Assembly (NCBI RefSeq): GCF_003610785.1
Contig: NZ_RAQQ01000012.1
Coordinates: forward strand, 1-64,000
DNA length: 64,000 nt
From: Micromonospora globbae
GTDB taxonomy: Bacteria; Actinomycetota; Actinomycetes; Mycobacteriales; Micromonosporaceae
Reading direction: 5' to 3'
In this document: positions 47,030 through 56,224 of the stretch, in pieces
Layout: each line of letters opens with the position of its first letter
How positions within the stretch are numbered: position 1 is the stretch's first letter
Position numbers and translations under genes: made by a program
Notes under the pieces: model-generated
What the model saw: only the letters and a program-made list of their open reading frames with translations
Databases searched by the model: none
Told to the model about the DNA's origin: nothing

Positions 47030-47156
47030 TGCGGGAGGGCGTATCGCCGAAGACTTTGAGTTCTTGCGACCCAACGCCGGAGGCGTTGTGCGATCGTCCC
47101 TCCCGACCAACGTCCGATCGGGCCAGCGGTTTAATCGCTGGCCCGATCGTTTGTGT
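47030..47156 (+). ncRNA. Structured RNA, family not recognised (~125 nt)
   Basis: A transcript from the promoter at 46995-47023 would carry a long closing stem: CGGGAGGG (47032-47039) with CCCTCCCG (47098-47105), extended by 47040-47047 with 47090-47096 (one bulge on each strand). Two hairpins sit inside it: around AAGAC-TTTGA-GTTCTT (47050-47065) and CAACGCC-GGA-GGCGTTG (47072-47088). A perfect 14-bp terminator follows (47115-47149), then TTTGTGT. It does not match 6S/Ms1, SRP RNA, tmRNA, RNase P, T-box or SAM patterns as I know them. It ends 17 nt before a GNAT gene that lacks a ribosome site, so it is more likely a free sRNA than a riboswitch, though an attenuator is possible. Confidence 0.6.
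47115..47156 (+). terminator. Rho-independent terminator of the structured RNA
   Basis: Perfect 14-bp stem, CGATCGGGCCAGCG paired across a GTTTAAT loop, then TTTGTGT. It shares the CGATCG string with the 3' strand of the closing stem (47091-47096), so alternative pairing is possible. Confidence 0.8.
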
Positions 47157-47173
47157 CCGGGCACCCTCACCGC

Positions 47174-48193
47174 ATGGGCATCACGATCGCGCCGTTCGAC
47201 GCCGCCGACCCGGCCGCGATCGACGAGGCGTACCGGATCGGGGCGGCGGCCTACGCGGCCGACGTGCCGGACTACCCGCCGTTCTGCCGGCGGCGCTTCG
47301 ACGGGCTCCTGCACCACCCGACGCCGGGCGCCGACACGCTGTGGGCGCTCGCCCGCCTCGACGGCGTACCCGCCGGCTACCTGGCGCTGGAGCTGCCGCA
47401 GCTCGACAACACCGAGAACGCCACGGCGGACCTCGTCGTCCACCCGGCCCACCGGCGCCGCGGGGTGGGCCGGGCGCTGCACGAGCACTGCCGCCGCCTG
47501 CTCCGCGAGCGGGGCCGCAAGCGGGTCATCGGTATGGCGTTGTCGGCGCTGCCCGGGGGTCCGGAGCGGCCGGAGGCGGGTGGGGCGTTCGCCGCCGCGA
47601 TGGGCGCACAACCCGCGCTCGCCGGGGTCCGCCGCCGCCTCGACCCCACCGCCGTCGACCAGGGCGCGCTCGACGCGCTGCTGGCCGACGCCCGCGCGAA
47701 CGCCGCCGGGTACCGCACGGTCCGCTGGCACGGTGCCATCCCCGAGGAGTACGTGGCCGACATCGCCTACCTCGACGGCCGGCTGTCGACCGACGCGCCC
47801 ATGGGTGACCTGGAGTGGGAGGCCGAGCGGGTCGACGCCGAGCGGATCCGGGGCGTCGAGCGGGCGCTCGCCGCGCGGGGCCGGCGGCAGTACCACGTGG
47901 CGGCCCGGCACGAGGCGTCCGGACGGGTGGTGGCGTGGACCCTGCTCGACGTCGGCGCCTCCGCCGACTGGCACGCGTTCCAGCAGATCACCATCGTCGA
48001 CCCGGCGCACCGCGGCCACCGGCTGGGCCTGCTCGTCAAGATCGAGAATCTGCGCCACCTGCTCGCCCACGAGCCGGCGATCCGCGCCATCGACACGTTC
48101 AACGCCGCGTCGAACACGCACATGATCGCGATCAACGAGCGGCTCGGCTTCCGGCCGGTGGACGGCTGGACGGACTGGCAGCTCACGATCTGA
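47174..48193 (+). CDS. Two-domain GNAT acetyltransferase
   Basis: A 339-residue protein with two GNAT domains. The N-terminal one keeps the acetyl-CoA loop (VVHPAHRRRGVGRALHEHC, about 90-110); the C-terminal one has ITIVDPAHRGHRLGLLVKIENLRHL at about 277-300 and ends in NAASNTHMIAINERLGFRPV. This resembles the mycothiol-synthase-like class of actinobacterial double GNATs, but substrate is unknown. The ATG at 47174 is 17 nt after a strong terminator and has no ribosome site; CACCCT 6 nt upstream is a weak -10, so it may be leaderless or controlled through the RNA element before it. Confidence 0.88.
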   Translation: MGITIAPFDAADPAAIDEAYRIGAAAYAADVPDYPPFCRRRFDGLLHHPTPGADTLWALARLDGVPAGYLALELPQLDNTENATADLVVHPAHRRRGVGRALHEHCRRLLRERGRKRVIGMALSALPGGPERPEAGGAFAAAMGAQPALAGVRRRLDPTAVDQGALDALLADARANAAGYRTVRWHGAIPEEYVADIAYLDGRLSTDAPMGDLEWEAERVDAERIRGVERALAARGRRQYHVAARHEASGRVVAWTLLDVGASADWHAFQQITIVDPAHRGHRLGLLVKIENLRHLLAHEPAIRAIDTFNAASNTHMIAINERLGFRPVDGWTDWQLTI

Positions 48194-48232
48194 GTTGTGA
48201 CACGGGCCTACTGATTTTGGTGCTTCCTGTTG

Positions 48233-48238
48233 CATGAT
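48233..48238 (+). promoter_or_regulatory. -10 element, possibly leaderless paaN
   Basis: CATGAT, 7 nt before the ATG at 48246. A weaker match than TANNNT. Confidence 0.35.
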
Positions 48239-48245
48239 GGCGGGC

Positions 48246-49919
48246 ATGACGGAGACCCCGCACCCCCTCTACGACCGGCACGTCGACACCCTCACCCGCG
48301 CGCTGACCGCGATCTCCGAGCGCGGGTACTGGTCCGCCTACCCCGAGTCACCCAGCCCCCGGGTGTACGGCGAGACCGCCGCCGCCGAGGGCAAGGCCGC
48401 CTTCGAGGCGTACCTGAACGGCGACTTCCCCCTCGACCAGCCGGGCGCCGGCGACCGGGTCGCGACCGAGACGAGCCCGTTCGGCGTGGAGCTGGGCGTG
48501 CGCTACCCCCACGCCGGGGCCGACGAGCTGGTGGCCGCCGCCAGCGCGGCGCTGCCCGCCTGGCGCGACGCCGGCCCGCAGGCCCGGGTCGGGGTCTGCC
48601 TGGAGATCCTCGACCGGCTGCACAAGCACATCTTCGAACTGGCCAACGCGGTGCAGTTCACCAGCGGCCAGGCCTTCGTGATGGCCTTCCAGGCCGGCGG
48701 CGCGCACGCGCTGGACCGCGCGCTGGAGTCGCTCGCCTACGCGTACGCCGAGATGACCCGGCACCCGGGGACGGCCGGCTGGGAGAAGGCCGCCGGCAAG
48801 GGCGACCCGCTGCGGATGACCAAGACCTTCCACGTGGTGCCGCGCGGTGTCGCCCTCGTCATCGGCTGCAACACGTTCCCGACCTGGAACTCCTACCCGG
48901 GCCTCTTCGCGTCGCTGGCCACCGGTAACCCGGTGATCGTCAAGCCGCACCCGCGCGCCGTGCTGCCCCTGGCCGTCACCGTCCGGTACGCCCGGGAGGT
49001 GCTCGCCGAGGCCGGCTTCGACCCGAACCTCGTGCTGCTCGCCGCCGAGGCGCCGGGGGAGAAGCTCGCCTCCACACTGGCCCTGCACCCGGCCGTCAAG
49101 ATCGTGGACTTCACGGGCTCGACCGAGTACGGCGACTGGCTGGAGGCGAACGCCCGGCAGGCGTCCGTCTACACCGAGAAGGCGGGCCTGAACACGGTGG
49201 TGATCGACTCCACCGACGACTTCGCGGGCATGTGCCGCAACCTCGGCTTCACGCTGACGCTCTACAGCGGCCAGATGTGCACCACCTCGCAGAACATCCT
49301 GATCCCGGCCGGCGGCATCGAGACCGACCAGGGCCACAAGAGCTTCGACGAGGTGGCCGAGGGCATCGCCACGGCGATCGCCAAGCTGACGGCCGACCCC
49401 GCCCGCGGGGTGGAGTTCACCGGGGCGATCGTGAACGACGGCGTGCTGGAGCGGCTCGACGAGGTCACCAAGGTCGGCGAGCCGGTGCTGGAGTCGCGTA
49501 CGGTCGCGCACCCGTCCTTCCCCGGCGCCGTCGTCCGCACCCCGACCGTGGTCAAGGTCTCGGCGGACGACACCGCCACCTACGGCCGGGAGTGGTTCGG
49601 GCCGATCTCGTTCGTCATCCCCACCGACTCCACGGCGCACAGCCTGGAGATCATGCGCCGGACGGTGGGTGAGAAGGGCGCGCTGACCGCGAGCGTCTAC
49701 TCGACCGACGAGGCCGTCCTCGACGCCGCCGAGAACGTGGCCGTCGAGGTCGGGGTGCACCTGTCCTGCAACCTGACCGGCGGGGTGTTCGTGAACCAGT
49801 CGGCCGCGTTCTCCGACTTCCACGGCAGCGGCGCCAACGCGGCGGCGAACGCGGCGCTCACCGACGGCGCGTACGTCGCCAACCGGTTCCGCATCGTCCA
49901 GTCCCGTCGCCACGCCTGA
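48246..49919 (+). CDS. paaN: Phenylacetic acid degradation protein PaaN (aldehyde dehydrogenase)
   Basis: A 557-residue aldehyde-dehydrogenase-family enzyme of the PaaN type, linked to phenylacetate ring-cleavage products. The catalytic Cys345 is in SGQMCTTSQN and Glu311 in VYTEKAGLN; the NAD-binding part has VPRGVALVIGCNTFPTWNSYPGL and VKPHPRA. The C-terminal domain ends SDFHGSGANAAANAALTDGAYVANRF. Unlike PaaZ it lacks a fused hydratase domain. No other paa genes are nearby, so its role may be a stand-alone aldehyde oxidation. A bidirectional terminator follows. Confidence 0.92.
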   Translation: MTETPHPLYDRHVDTLTRALTAISERGYWSAYPESPSPRVYGETAAAEGKAAFEAYLNGDFPLDQPGAGDRVATETSPFGVELGVRYPHAGADELVAAASAALPAWRDAGPQARVGVCLEILDRLHKHIFELANAVQFTSGQAFVMAFQAGGAHALDRALESLAYAYAEMTRHPGTAGWEKAAGKGDPLRMTKTFHVVPRGVALVIGCNTFPTWNSYPGLFASLATGNPVIVKPHPRAVLPLAVTVRYAREVLAEAGFDPNLVLLAAEAPGEKLASTLALHPAVKIVDFTGSTEYGDWLEANARQASVYTEKAGLNTVVIDSTDDFAGMCRNLGFTLTLYSGQMCTTSQNILIPAGGIETDQGHKSFDEVAEGIATAIAKLTADPARGVEFTGAIVNDGVLERLDEVTKVGEPVLESRTVAHPSFPGAVVRTPTVVKVSADDTATYGREWFGPISFVIPTDSTAHSLEIMRRTVGEKGALTASVYSTDEAVLDAAENVAVEVGVHLSCNLTGGVFVNQSAAFSDFHGSGANAAANAALTDGAYVANRFRIVQSRRHA

Positions 49920-49926
49920 CGTGCGG

Positions 49927-49970
49927 GAAGGGGCCCCTCCGCCGCGCATCCGTGGCGGACGGGCCCCTTC
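49927..49970. terminator. Bidirectional terminator between paaN and GNAT gene
   Basis: Stem GAAGGGGCCC/GGGCCCCTTC continued by TCCGCC/GGCGGA (one mismatch between), 10-nt loop, ending in CTTC. It separates two convergent genes. Confidence 0.75.
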
Positions 49971-50012
49971 GTGACGGACGGCTGGGCGGGCTCGGACGGG
50001 CCTGCCGGGCGT

Positions 50013-50543
50013 TCAGGCGGGGCGCCGCATCTGCAGCTCGGTCAGGACCGGGACGGTGGGGTGCGGCACCCGCACGCCCGTGTCGACGAAGCCCAGCCGC
50101 TGGTACGCGCGGTAGGCCCGGTCGTTGCCGACCACGACCTCCATCATCAGCTCGGGCCGCCCGCAGGCCCGCGACCAGGCGGCCACGGCGTCCACCAGGT
50201 CGGCGAGCACCCCACTGCCCCGCCAGGCCGGCGTGACGTAGACGGCGTAGACGACCGTGAGACCCGGCTCGGACGGGCTGACCGTCCCGCCCGCGTGCCC
50301 CACGAACCGGCCGCCGGGGTCGGCGACGAACTGCGCGATCGCCGCGCCGGCGGAGGTGGCCGCGGTCCGGGCGGCGTACTCGGCGTGGGGCCGGGCCGCC
50401 GCGTCGGCGATGGTCTCCAGGAAGGCGAGCGGCGCGTCGGCGAGCATCTCCAGCCGCAGCGCCCGCATCCGGGCCGCGTCCTCCGGCCGCACCCGGCGGA
50501 CCTCGGGGCGGCTCGGTTCCGGGCTGCCCGGGGCGCTCGTCAT
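50013..50543 (-). CDS. GNAT family N-acetyltransferase
   Basis: A 176-residue GNAT protein. Conserved parts are RALRLEMLADAPLAFLET near the start, the strand VVYAVYVTPAWRGSGVLADLVDAVAAWSR with the acetyl-CoA loop, and VVVGNDRAYRAYQRLGFVDTG. The ATG at 50543 is preferred over an upstream start at 50582 because the fold begins here. The VGNDRAYRAYQRLGF end suits small-molecule or antibiotic-type acetyltransferases; substrate unknown. It converges on paaN across a terminator. Confidence 0.87.
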   Translation of the reverse strand: MTSAPGSPEPSRPEVRRVRPEDAARMRALRLEMLADAPLAFLETIADAAARPHAEYAARTAATSAGAAIAQFVADPGGRFVGHAGGTVSPSEPGLTVVYAVYVTPAWRGSGVLADLVDAVAAWSRACGRPELMMEVVVGNDRAYRAYQRLGFVDTGVRVPHPTVPVLTELQMRRPA

Positions 50544-50642
50544 GCCCGCATGCCTACCACAGCGACGACCGACGATTCGCACTCGCCGTTCATCGGCGGG
50601 ATATGCCCGATTTGTGGTCGTGCGCCGCCGTCACACCTCGTG

Positions 50643-50648
50643 TAGCGT
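50643..50648 (+). promoter_or_regulatory. -10 element of cspA with long leader
   Basis: TAGCGT; transcription would start near 50655, leaving a leader of about 110 nt before the cspA start, as is usual for cold-shock genes. Confidence 0.4.
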
Positions 50649-50766
50649 GCGATTTCGGTCACCGGTTCAGCGGCCGTCGCCGATCGCGGAAACGGTGGTT
50701 TCCGAGCGCTCGGCCGTGCCCGGGCGCCCGGGGTAGGAAACGCCGCGCAGAGTGAGGAAGTGCACC

Positions 50767-50970
50767 GTGGCACAGGGCACCGTGAAGTGGTTCAACGCCG
50801 AGAAGGGCTACGGCTTCATCGCCGTCGACGGCGGGCAGGACGTCTTCGTCCACTTCTCCGCGATCGAGATGGACGGCTACAAGGCGCTGGACGACGGCCA
50901 GCGGGTCGAGTTCGAGATCGCCCAGGGGCAGAAGGGCCCCCAGGCGGAGCGGGTGCGCGTCATCGCCTGA
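50767..50970 (+). CDS. cspA: Cold-shock protein CspA-type
   Basis: A 67-residue cold-shock-domain protein that binds single-stranded RNA/DNA. RNP1 is KGYGFI and RNP2 is VFVHFS; the start VAQGTVKWFNAEKGYGFI is the family signature. The GTG at 50767 has a GAGGAAG site; an upstream ATG at 50752 lacks one. It is monocistronic, with an untranslated leader of about 110 nt, which may fold differently with temperature, as in other csp genes. Confidence 0.95.
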   Translation: MAQGTVKWFNAEKGYGFIAVDGGQDVFVHFSAIEMDGYKALDDGQRVEFEIAQGQKGPQAERVRVIA

Positions 50971-51120
50971 GCGGTTCCGTCCGCGTACGGTCACCGGCAC
51001 CGACCGGCCGGGCGCGCCGAGCACGGCAGCGCCCGGTCCGGACCGCGCCCGTGAGCCCTCCGGCCGCCGGTCAACCCGGTGGTGACGGCGACGTGCTGGC
51101 CACCCCGGAGTCCCCAGCCC

Positions 51121-51270
51121 GGCGAGGTCGGCCACCCCGGCGCTCGCGAAGGTCGACGGCCCTGGCGCTCGGCGAGGTCGGCCACCCCGACGCTCGCCGA
51201 GGTCGGCCGCCCCGGCGCGCGGTGAGGTCGGCGGCCCCGGCGCGCGGTGAGGTCGGCGGCCCCGGCCGCC
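51121..51270. repeat. 25-bp tandem repeat, six units
   Basis: Six consecutive 25-bp units (51121, 51146, 51171, 51196, 51221, 51246) with the core GAGGTCGGC and then CCCCGGCGC. Units 5 and 6 are almost identical; units 1-3 vary more. A partial unit may precede 51121. The array fills a 447-bp region between cspA and the Pro-rich membrane gene that holds no gene. The period is not a multiple of 3, so it is not coding. Confidence 0.8.
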
Positions 51271-51417
51271 GGAAACCGTTCGCCGGACGGCAGGGCGTGA
51301 GCGTCGCCCTCGGACGGGCGGCGGCGCGGATGGTGCGCCGGCGGCACGGGTGGGGCTGCGCGGCGGTCGCGCGGCCGGGAAGATCATGGACCGGTCCCGC
51401 GTCGCTGAGGAGGGTTC

Positions 51418-52920
51418 ATGTCCGACCTGCCACCCCCGGCCGCCCCACCTCCGGGCGAGCCCGACCCGTACGCCCCGCATCCCGGCCAGCCCGCTCCGCA
51501 GCCGGGCCAGCCGGGCGCGCAGCCTGGGCAGACGGGCCTGCCGGGTCCGCAGCCTGGGCAGGCCGACCTGCCGGGTCCGCAGCTCGGCCCGCCGGGCCAG
51601 CCGGGTCCGGCCCAGCCCGTGCCGCAACCCGGGCAGCCGGGCCAGGCGGTGCCGCCCGGCCCGCCGTCGGCCACTCCGCCCGCCGGAGGCCCGGCCGCGC
51701 CCTGGGGTCCGTCCGCAACGCCACCGGCCTGGGATCCGACCGCGCCGGGCGCGTACGGCGCTCAGCCCGCCTGGGATCCGACCGCGCAAGGCGCGTACGG
51801 CGCTCAACCTGCCTGGGATCCGACCGCGCAAGGCGCGTACGGCACTCACCCTGCCTGGGACCCCGCGGCGCGGGGCCCGTCCGCGGGCCAGCCCGCCTGG
51901 GACCCCGCCGCGCCGGGCCCCTACGGCACTCAGCCCGGCTGGGGCGCGCCACCGTCGCCGCCGCCGCCGGGATGGGGACCTCCCGGAGGACCGCAACCCG
52001 GCGGCGGCTACCCGGGCCCGACGCCGTACCCGGGCCAGCACTGGGGGTACGCGACCGGCTGGTACCCGCCGGGTGTCGACCCGGCCGACCCCCTCGTGAC
52101 CCCGCCCGGCGCGGGGATCGGAGGCTGGTTCGAACGGTGCGTGGGCGCCGTACGTCGCGGCTGGCGGGTGCTGCTGCCACTCCTCCTCGTGACCCAGGTG
52201 CTCCCCGCGGTGGTGCTGTCGGTGCTCACGCTCGGCGTCGACCCGACGGCGCGGTGGGAGGTCTCGACCGCCCAGGACCCCGCCGCGCTGCCGGAGAACT
52301 TCTTCCAGGACATGGTCACCGTTCTGCTCGTGTCGATCGGCGGCAGCGTGCTGATCGGGCTCGTGCAGTGCGTGGGCTGGGCGGCCGGGACGTGGGTGAT
52401 GGCGCGTCAGGCGGCCGGGCAGCCGGCCGACCTCGGCTCGGCCCTGCGCTACGGCCTGCGCCGCGCGCTCGGCCTCTGGGGCTGGACGCTGCTGATGGGC
52501 GTGATCATCGGGTTGGGCATCTGCTTCTGCGTCCTCCCCGGGATCTACCTCGCGTTCGCGCTGAGCCTGGCCGGCCCGGTCTACCTGTTCGAACGGCAGA
52601 ACCCCATCGGTCGGGCGTTCGGGATGTTCCACCAGCGGTTCGGGATGGTCCTCGGGCGCGTGGCGCTGGTGGCAGGCATCGCCATCGTCGGCGGGGCGGT
52701 CTTCGGTGCCGTGCAGGGTGCTCTCACGGCGCCGTTCGGCACCGACCCGCTGGGCGCCGCGGGCACGGCGGTCGGGGTGGTGGCGGTGTTGGCCGTCACC
52801 GGGCTGCTGGCGCTGCCCCTCCAGGTCGTGCCGCTGGTGGGGCTCGTGGTGACGTACGCCGAACAACGCGCCCACGAAGGGCCGGTGAACAGCGCCGGGC
52901 TGGTCGCCGAACTCGGCTGA
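51418..52920 (+). CDS. Pro-rich repeat membrane protein
   Basis: A 500-residue membrane protein. Residues 1-225 are Pro/Gly/Gln-rich, with five tandem copies of a 14-residue unit (QPAWDPTAQGAYG-like) at about 105-175. The C-terminal half has six or so helices: VLLPLLLVTQVLPAVVLSVL, MVTVLLVSIGGSVLIGLVQ, LGLWGWTLLMGVIIGLGICFCVLPGIYLAFALSLAGPVYLF and two more. The latter resembles the glycerophosphodiester-phosphodiesterase-type membrane domain. ATG 51418 has a GAGGAGGG site. Function unknown; cytoplasmic Pro-rich tails of this kind often serve as docking regions. Confidence 0.82.
   Translation: MSDLPPPAAPPPGEPDPYAPHPGQPAPQPGQPGAQPGQTGLPGPQPGQADLPGPQLGPPGQPGPAQPVPQPGQPGQAVPPGPPSATPPAGGPAAPWGPSATPPAWDPTAPGAYGAQPAWDPTAQGAYGAQPAWDPTAQGAYGTHPAWDPAARGPSAGQPAWDPAAPGPYGTQPGWGAPPSPPPPGWGPPGGPQPGGGYPGPTPYPGQHWGYATGWYPPGVDPADPLVTPPGAGIGGWFERCVGAVRRGWRVLLPLLLVTQVLPAVVLSVLTLGVDPTARWEVSTAQDPAALPENFFQDMVTVLLVSIGGSVLIGLVQCVGWAAGTWVMARQAAGQPADLGSALRYGLRRALGLWGWTLLMGVIIGLGICFCVLPGIYLAFALSLAGPVYLFERQNPIGRAFGMFHQRFGMVLGRVALVAGIAIVGGAVFGAVQGALTAPFGTDPLGAAGTAVGVVAVLAVTGLLALPLQVVPLVGLVVTYAEQRAHEGPVNSAGLVAELG
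51729..51940 (+). repeat. 42-bp in-frame repeats in Pro-rich gene
   Basis: About five units of 42 bp, encoding (Q)PAWDPTAQGAYG-type 14-residue repeats. The middle ones are almost identical at DNA level, indicating recent duplication. Confidence 0.75.
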
Positions 52921-52933
52921 GGGGCCGACCGTG

Positions 52934-52960
52934 CTTGCACTCGGCTAGGGAGAGTGCTAA
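52934..52960. promoter_or_regulatory. CIRCE element 1 (HrcA site)
   Basis: CTTGCACTC-N9-GAGTGCTAA, an imperfect CIRCE overlapping the probable promoter TTGCAC (52935-52940)-17-TAAACA (52958-52963) of groEL. Confidence 0.8.
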
Positions 52961-52968
52961 ACAAGTCA

Positions 52969-52995
52969 TTGGCACTCGCACCCCGTGAGTGCCAA
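52969..52995. promoter_or_regulatory. CIRCE element 2 (HrcA site)
   Basis: TTGGCACTC-N9-GAGTGCCAA, a perfect 9-bp-arm CIRCE, 35 bp after the first. The two together form a strong HrcA heat-shock operator. Confidence 0.88.
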
Positions 52996-53155
52996 GGTCG
53001 GGGCGGTGGGGCCGCGGCCGCGCCGGCGGGACAAGCCGCCGGTGGGGCACGTGGCCGGTCGTCGCGGGCTATCCGGCCCGGCCGAGGAGACGTCGTCGCC
53101 GTCAGGAGGGCGACGTCGCCAAGGTGCGTACACCAGGCGGCCCATCCGGGACACA

Positions 53156-53176
53156 CACTCGGGTGGCCCGTGAGTG
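53156..53176 (+). promoter_or_regulatory. Hairpin next to the groEL ribosome site
   Basis: CACTC (53156-53160) can pair with GAGTG (53172-53176), with GGG/CCC inside. It ends 3 nt before the AGGAGGA ribosome site (53180-53186). It resembles a half-CIRCE and could tune translation. Confidence 0.4.
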
Positions 53177-53195
53177 TCCAGGAGGACAACGCCGT

Positions 53196-54818
<1,623 letters not shown>

Positions 54819-54836
54819 GTCCTGCCGATCGCAACG

Positions 54837-54874
54837 GGAACGGGGCGGGCCGCTGACGCGGTCCGCCCCGTTCC
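54837..54874. terminator. Terminator after groEL
   Basis: 17-bp stem (54837-54853/54858-54874) with one G-U pair and a TGAC loop, followed by TCGTTCTC. It is also positioned to end the convergent small gene. Confidence 0.8.
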
Positions 54875-54880
54875 TCGTTC

Positions 54881-55126
54881 TCAGGTCGGAAGCGGGCGCT
54901 GGTTGCGCCGCTTGTGGGTGCGGTCGTACGGGGCGCGGAGCTGGACGGGCGCGTCCACCATCTCCAGCGGCTCCTCGGCCGCCGGGTCGAGGGCGCCGGT
55001 CATCTCGGCCAGCTGCTCGGCGTCGCCGTAGTCCAGCCGGTCGATCGGGAGATGGCCGGGGAGGTCCCCGACCGGCTTCCAGGTGACGGGTGCGACGTCG
55101 TCGGTCTCGTCGTCGTCCGTGGTCAT
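54881..55126 (-). CDS. Small acidic protein, unknown function
   Basis: An 81-residue protein not recognised as a known family. It begins with an acidic stretch (TTDDDETDDVAP), then WKPVGDLPGHLPIDRLDYGDAEQLAEMTGALDPAAEEPLEMVDAPVQLRAPYDRT and a basic end. The ATG at 55126 has a GAGGAGG site 6 nt away, which supports it being real. A CTACCG-AAA-CGGTAG dyad lies directly upstream. It is convergent with groEL. Confidence 0.7.
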   Translation of the reverse strand: MTTDDDETDDVAPVTWKPVGDLPGHLPIDRLDYGDAEQLAEMTGALDPAAEEPLEMVDAPVQLRAPYDRTHKRRNQRPLPT

Positions 55127-55137
55127 GGCTGCCTCCT

Positions 55138-55152
55138 CTACCGAAACGGTAG
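55138..55152. promoter_or_regulatory. Dyad upstream of the small acidic gene
   Basis: Perfect inverted repeat CTACCG-AAA-CGGTAG, 12 bp before the ATG. On the minus strand it contains TACCGT, a possible -10, and it ends at the ribosome site, so it could be an operator or a small hairpin. Confidence 0.4.
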
Positions 55153-55213
55153 GGGGCGTCGATGACCCCTGCGGGCGAACGGCGTTATCGGGGTCTATAT
55201 CCTATTCGCCCTT

Positions 55214-56143
55214 TTATCGATCCTCCAGCGTCTTCCGGTACAGGAAGAAGACCCGCTCGATCCGGGCACCCGCGCTGCGCGCGTAGAACGGCACCGGCCC
55301 GACCCAGCCGATCTGCGCCGAACGGTGCCCCGCCGCGCGCTGGTCCCGCAGGCAGCGGCGCAGCAGCACCCCACCGATCCCGGTGCCCTCCGCGGCCGGC
55401 GCGGTGCCCATCGGCCCGAACCAGCCCGGCCGGGACGAGCCGTACGCCGCGAACCCGAGCACCTCGCCGTCCCGCTCCGCCAGGTGGCAGCCCGCCCCCG
55501 ACCGGCCCAGCGAACCCGCCAGCTCGGCGTCCCAGGCGCCGCCGAAGGTCGTACGGGCGAAGGCGGCCAGCGCCGGCAGGTCGGCCGGCTCCGCCCGACG
55601 TACGGTGACGCCCTGCTCGGCGAGCCGGCGCTCCCCGGCCTCCGTCGACCGCAGGGCGGGCGAGTCGTCGTACGACAGGTCCGCCGTCATGTTCCACGCG
55701 GTCCGGTCCTGCCGGTAGCCCAGCGCGAGCGCCGCGCAGACCGCCGGGGTGTAGCGGACGTCGATGCCCGGCCACGCGTAGTAGGGCGGGTTGCCCGCGA
55801 GCAGCACCTCGGCGGCGCCCAGCCCGGCGAGCCGCCGCTCGGCGGCCGTCAGCAGCGCCCGTCCCGCGCCCTGCCGGCGGTGTTCGGGCGCCACGGCGAC
55901 CAGATCGACGTGCCCGAGCCGCCGGTCGGCCGCCGACGTCGAGCCGACGAGCGCCCCGACCAGCACGTCCCCGTCGTACGCGCCGAGCGTGAACACGGGC
56001 CGGTCGGCGGCCGCGCGCGTCCACAGCGCGTCCACGATGGCGTGCGCCTCGGCCGCGTCCTCGGGCAGGTCCAGCGCGCGTTCGGCGAGCCGTACGACGG
56101 CCGGTGCCCGCTCGGGGGTCAGGTCGACGATGTCGATCTCCAT
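55214..56143 (-). CDS. Two-domain GNAT acetyltransferase
   Basis: A 309-residue protein with two GNAT domains. N-terminal: VDLVAVAPEHRRQGAGRALLTAAERRLAGLGAAEVLLAGNPPYYAWPGIDVRYTP. C-terminal: GTAPAAEGTGIGGVLLRRCLRDQRAAGHRSAQIGWVGPVPFYARSAGARIERVFFLYRK. The PYYAWPG and VPFYARSAG stretches recur in uncharacterised actinobacterial double GNATs. ATG 56143 has a TAGGGT hexamer 8 nt upstream and no ribosome site, so it is probably leaderless. Substrate unknown. Confidence 0.87.
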   Translation of the reverse strand: MEIDIVDLTPERAPAVVRLAERALDLPEDAAEAHAIVDALWTRAAADRPVFTLGAYDGDVLVGALVGSTSAADRRLGHVDLVAVAPEHRRQGAGRALLTAAERRLAGLGAAEVLLAGNPPYYAWPGIDVRYTPAVCAALALGYRQDRTAWNMTADLSYDDSPALRSTEAGERRLAEQGVTVRRAEPADLPALAAFARTTFGGAWDAELAGSLGRSGAGCHLAERDGEVLGFAAYGSSRPGWFGPMGTAPAAEGTGIGGVLLRRCLRDQRAAGHRSAQIGWVGPVPFYARSAGARIERVFFLYRKTLEDR

Positions 56144-56151
56144 GGTCGCCG

Positions 56152-56157
56152 ACCCTA
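56152..56157 (-). promoter_or_regulatory. -10 element, leaderless GNAT gene
   Basis: TAGGGT on the minus strand, 8 nt before the ATG at 56143. Confidence 0.45.
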
Positions 56158-56224
56158 GATCACGAGGTACGGGTCGGCGCAAGAGCGCGGACGCGGGTAC
56201 CGCCGGATGGCCCTGCCCGTACCG

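Noticed and set aside
47050..47110. tRNA-like or SRP RNA within the structured RNA
   Set aside because: No T-loop GTTCRANYC pattern, no acceptor stem ending in CCA, and no SRP GGAA tetraloop domain.
46977..47173. Structured region as 5' leader riboswitch of the GNAT gene
   Set aside because: Not excluded, but the gene has no ribosome site after the terminator, which argues for separate transcription; kept as an alternative in the finding.
51121..51270. Could the 25-bp array be a CRISPR or coding repeats?
   Set aside because: No unique spacers, and the 25-bp period breaks any reading frame.
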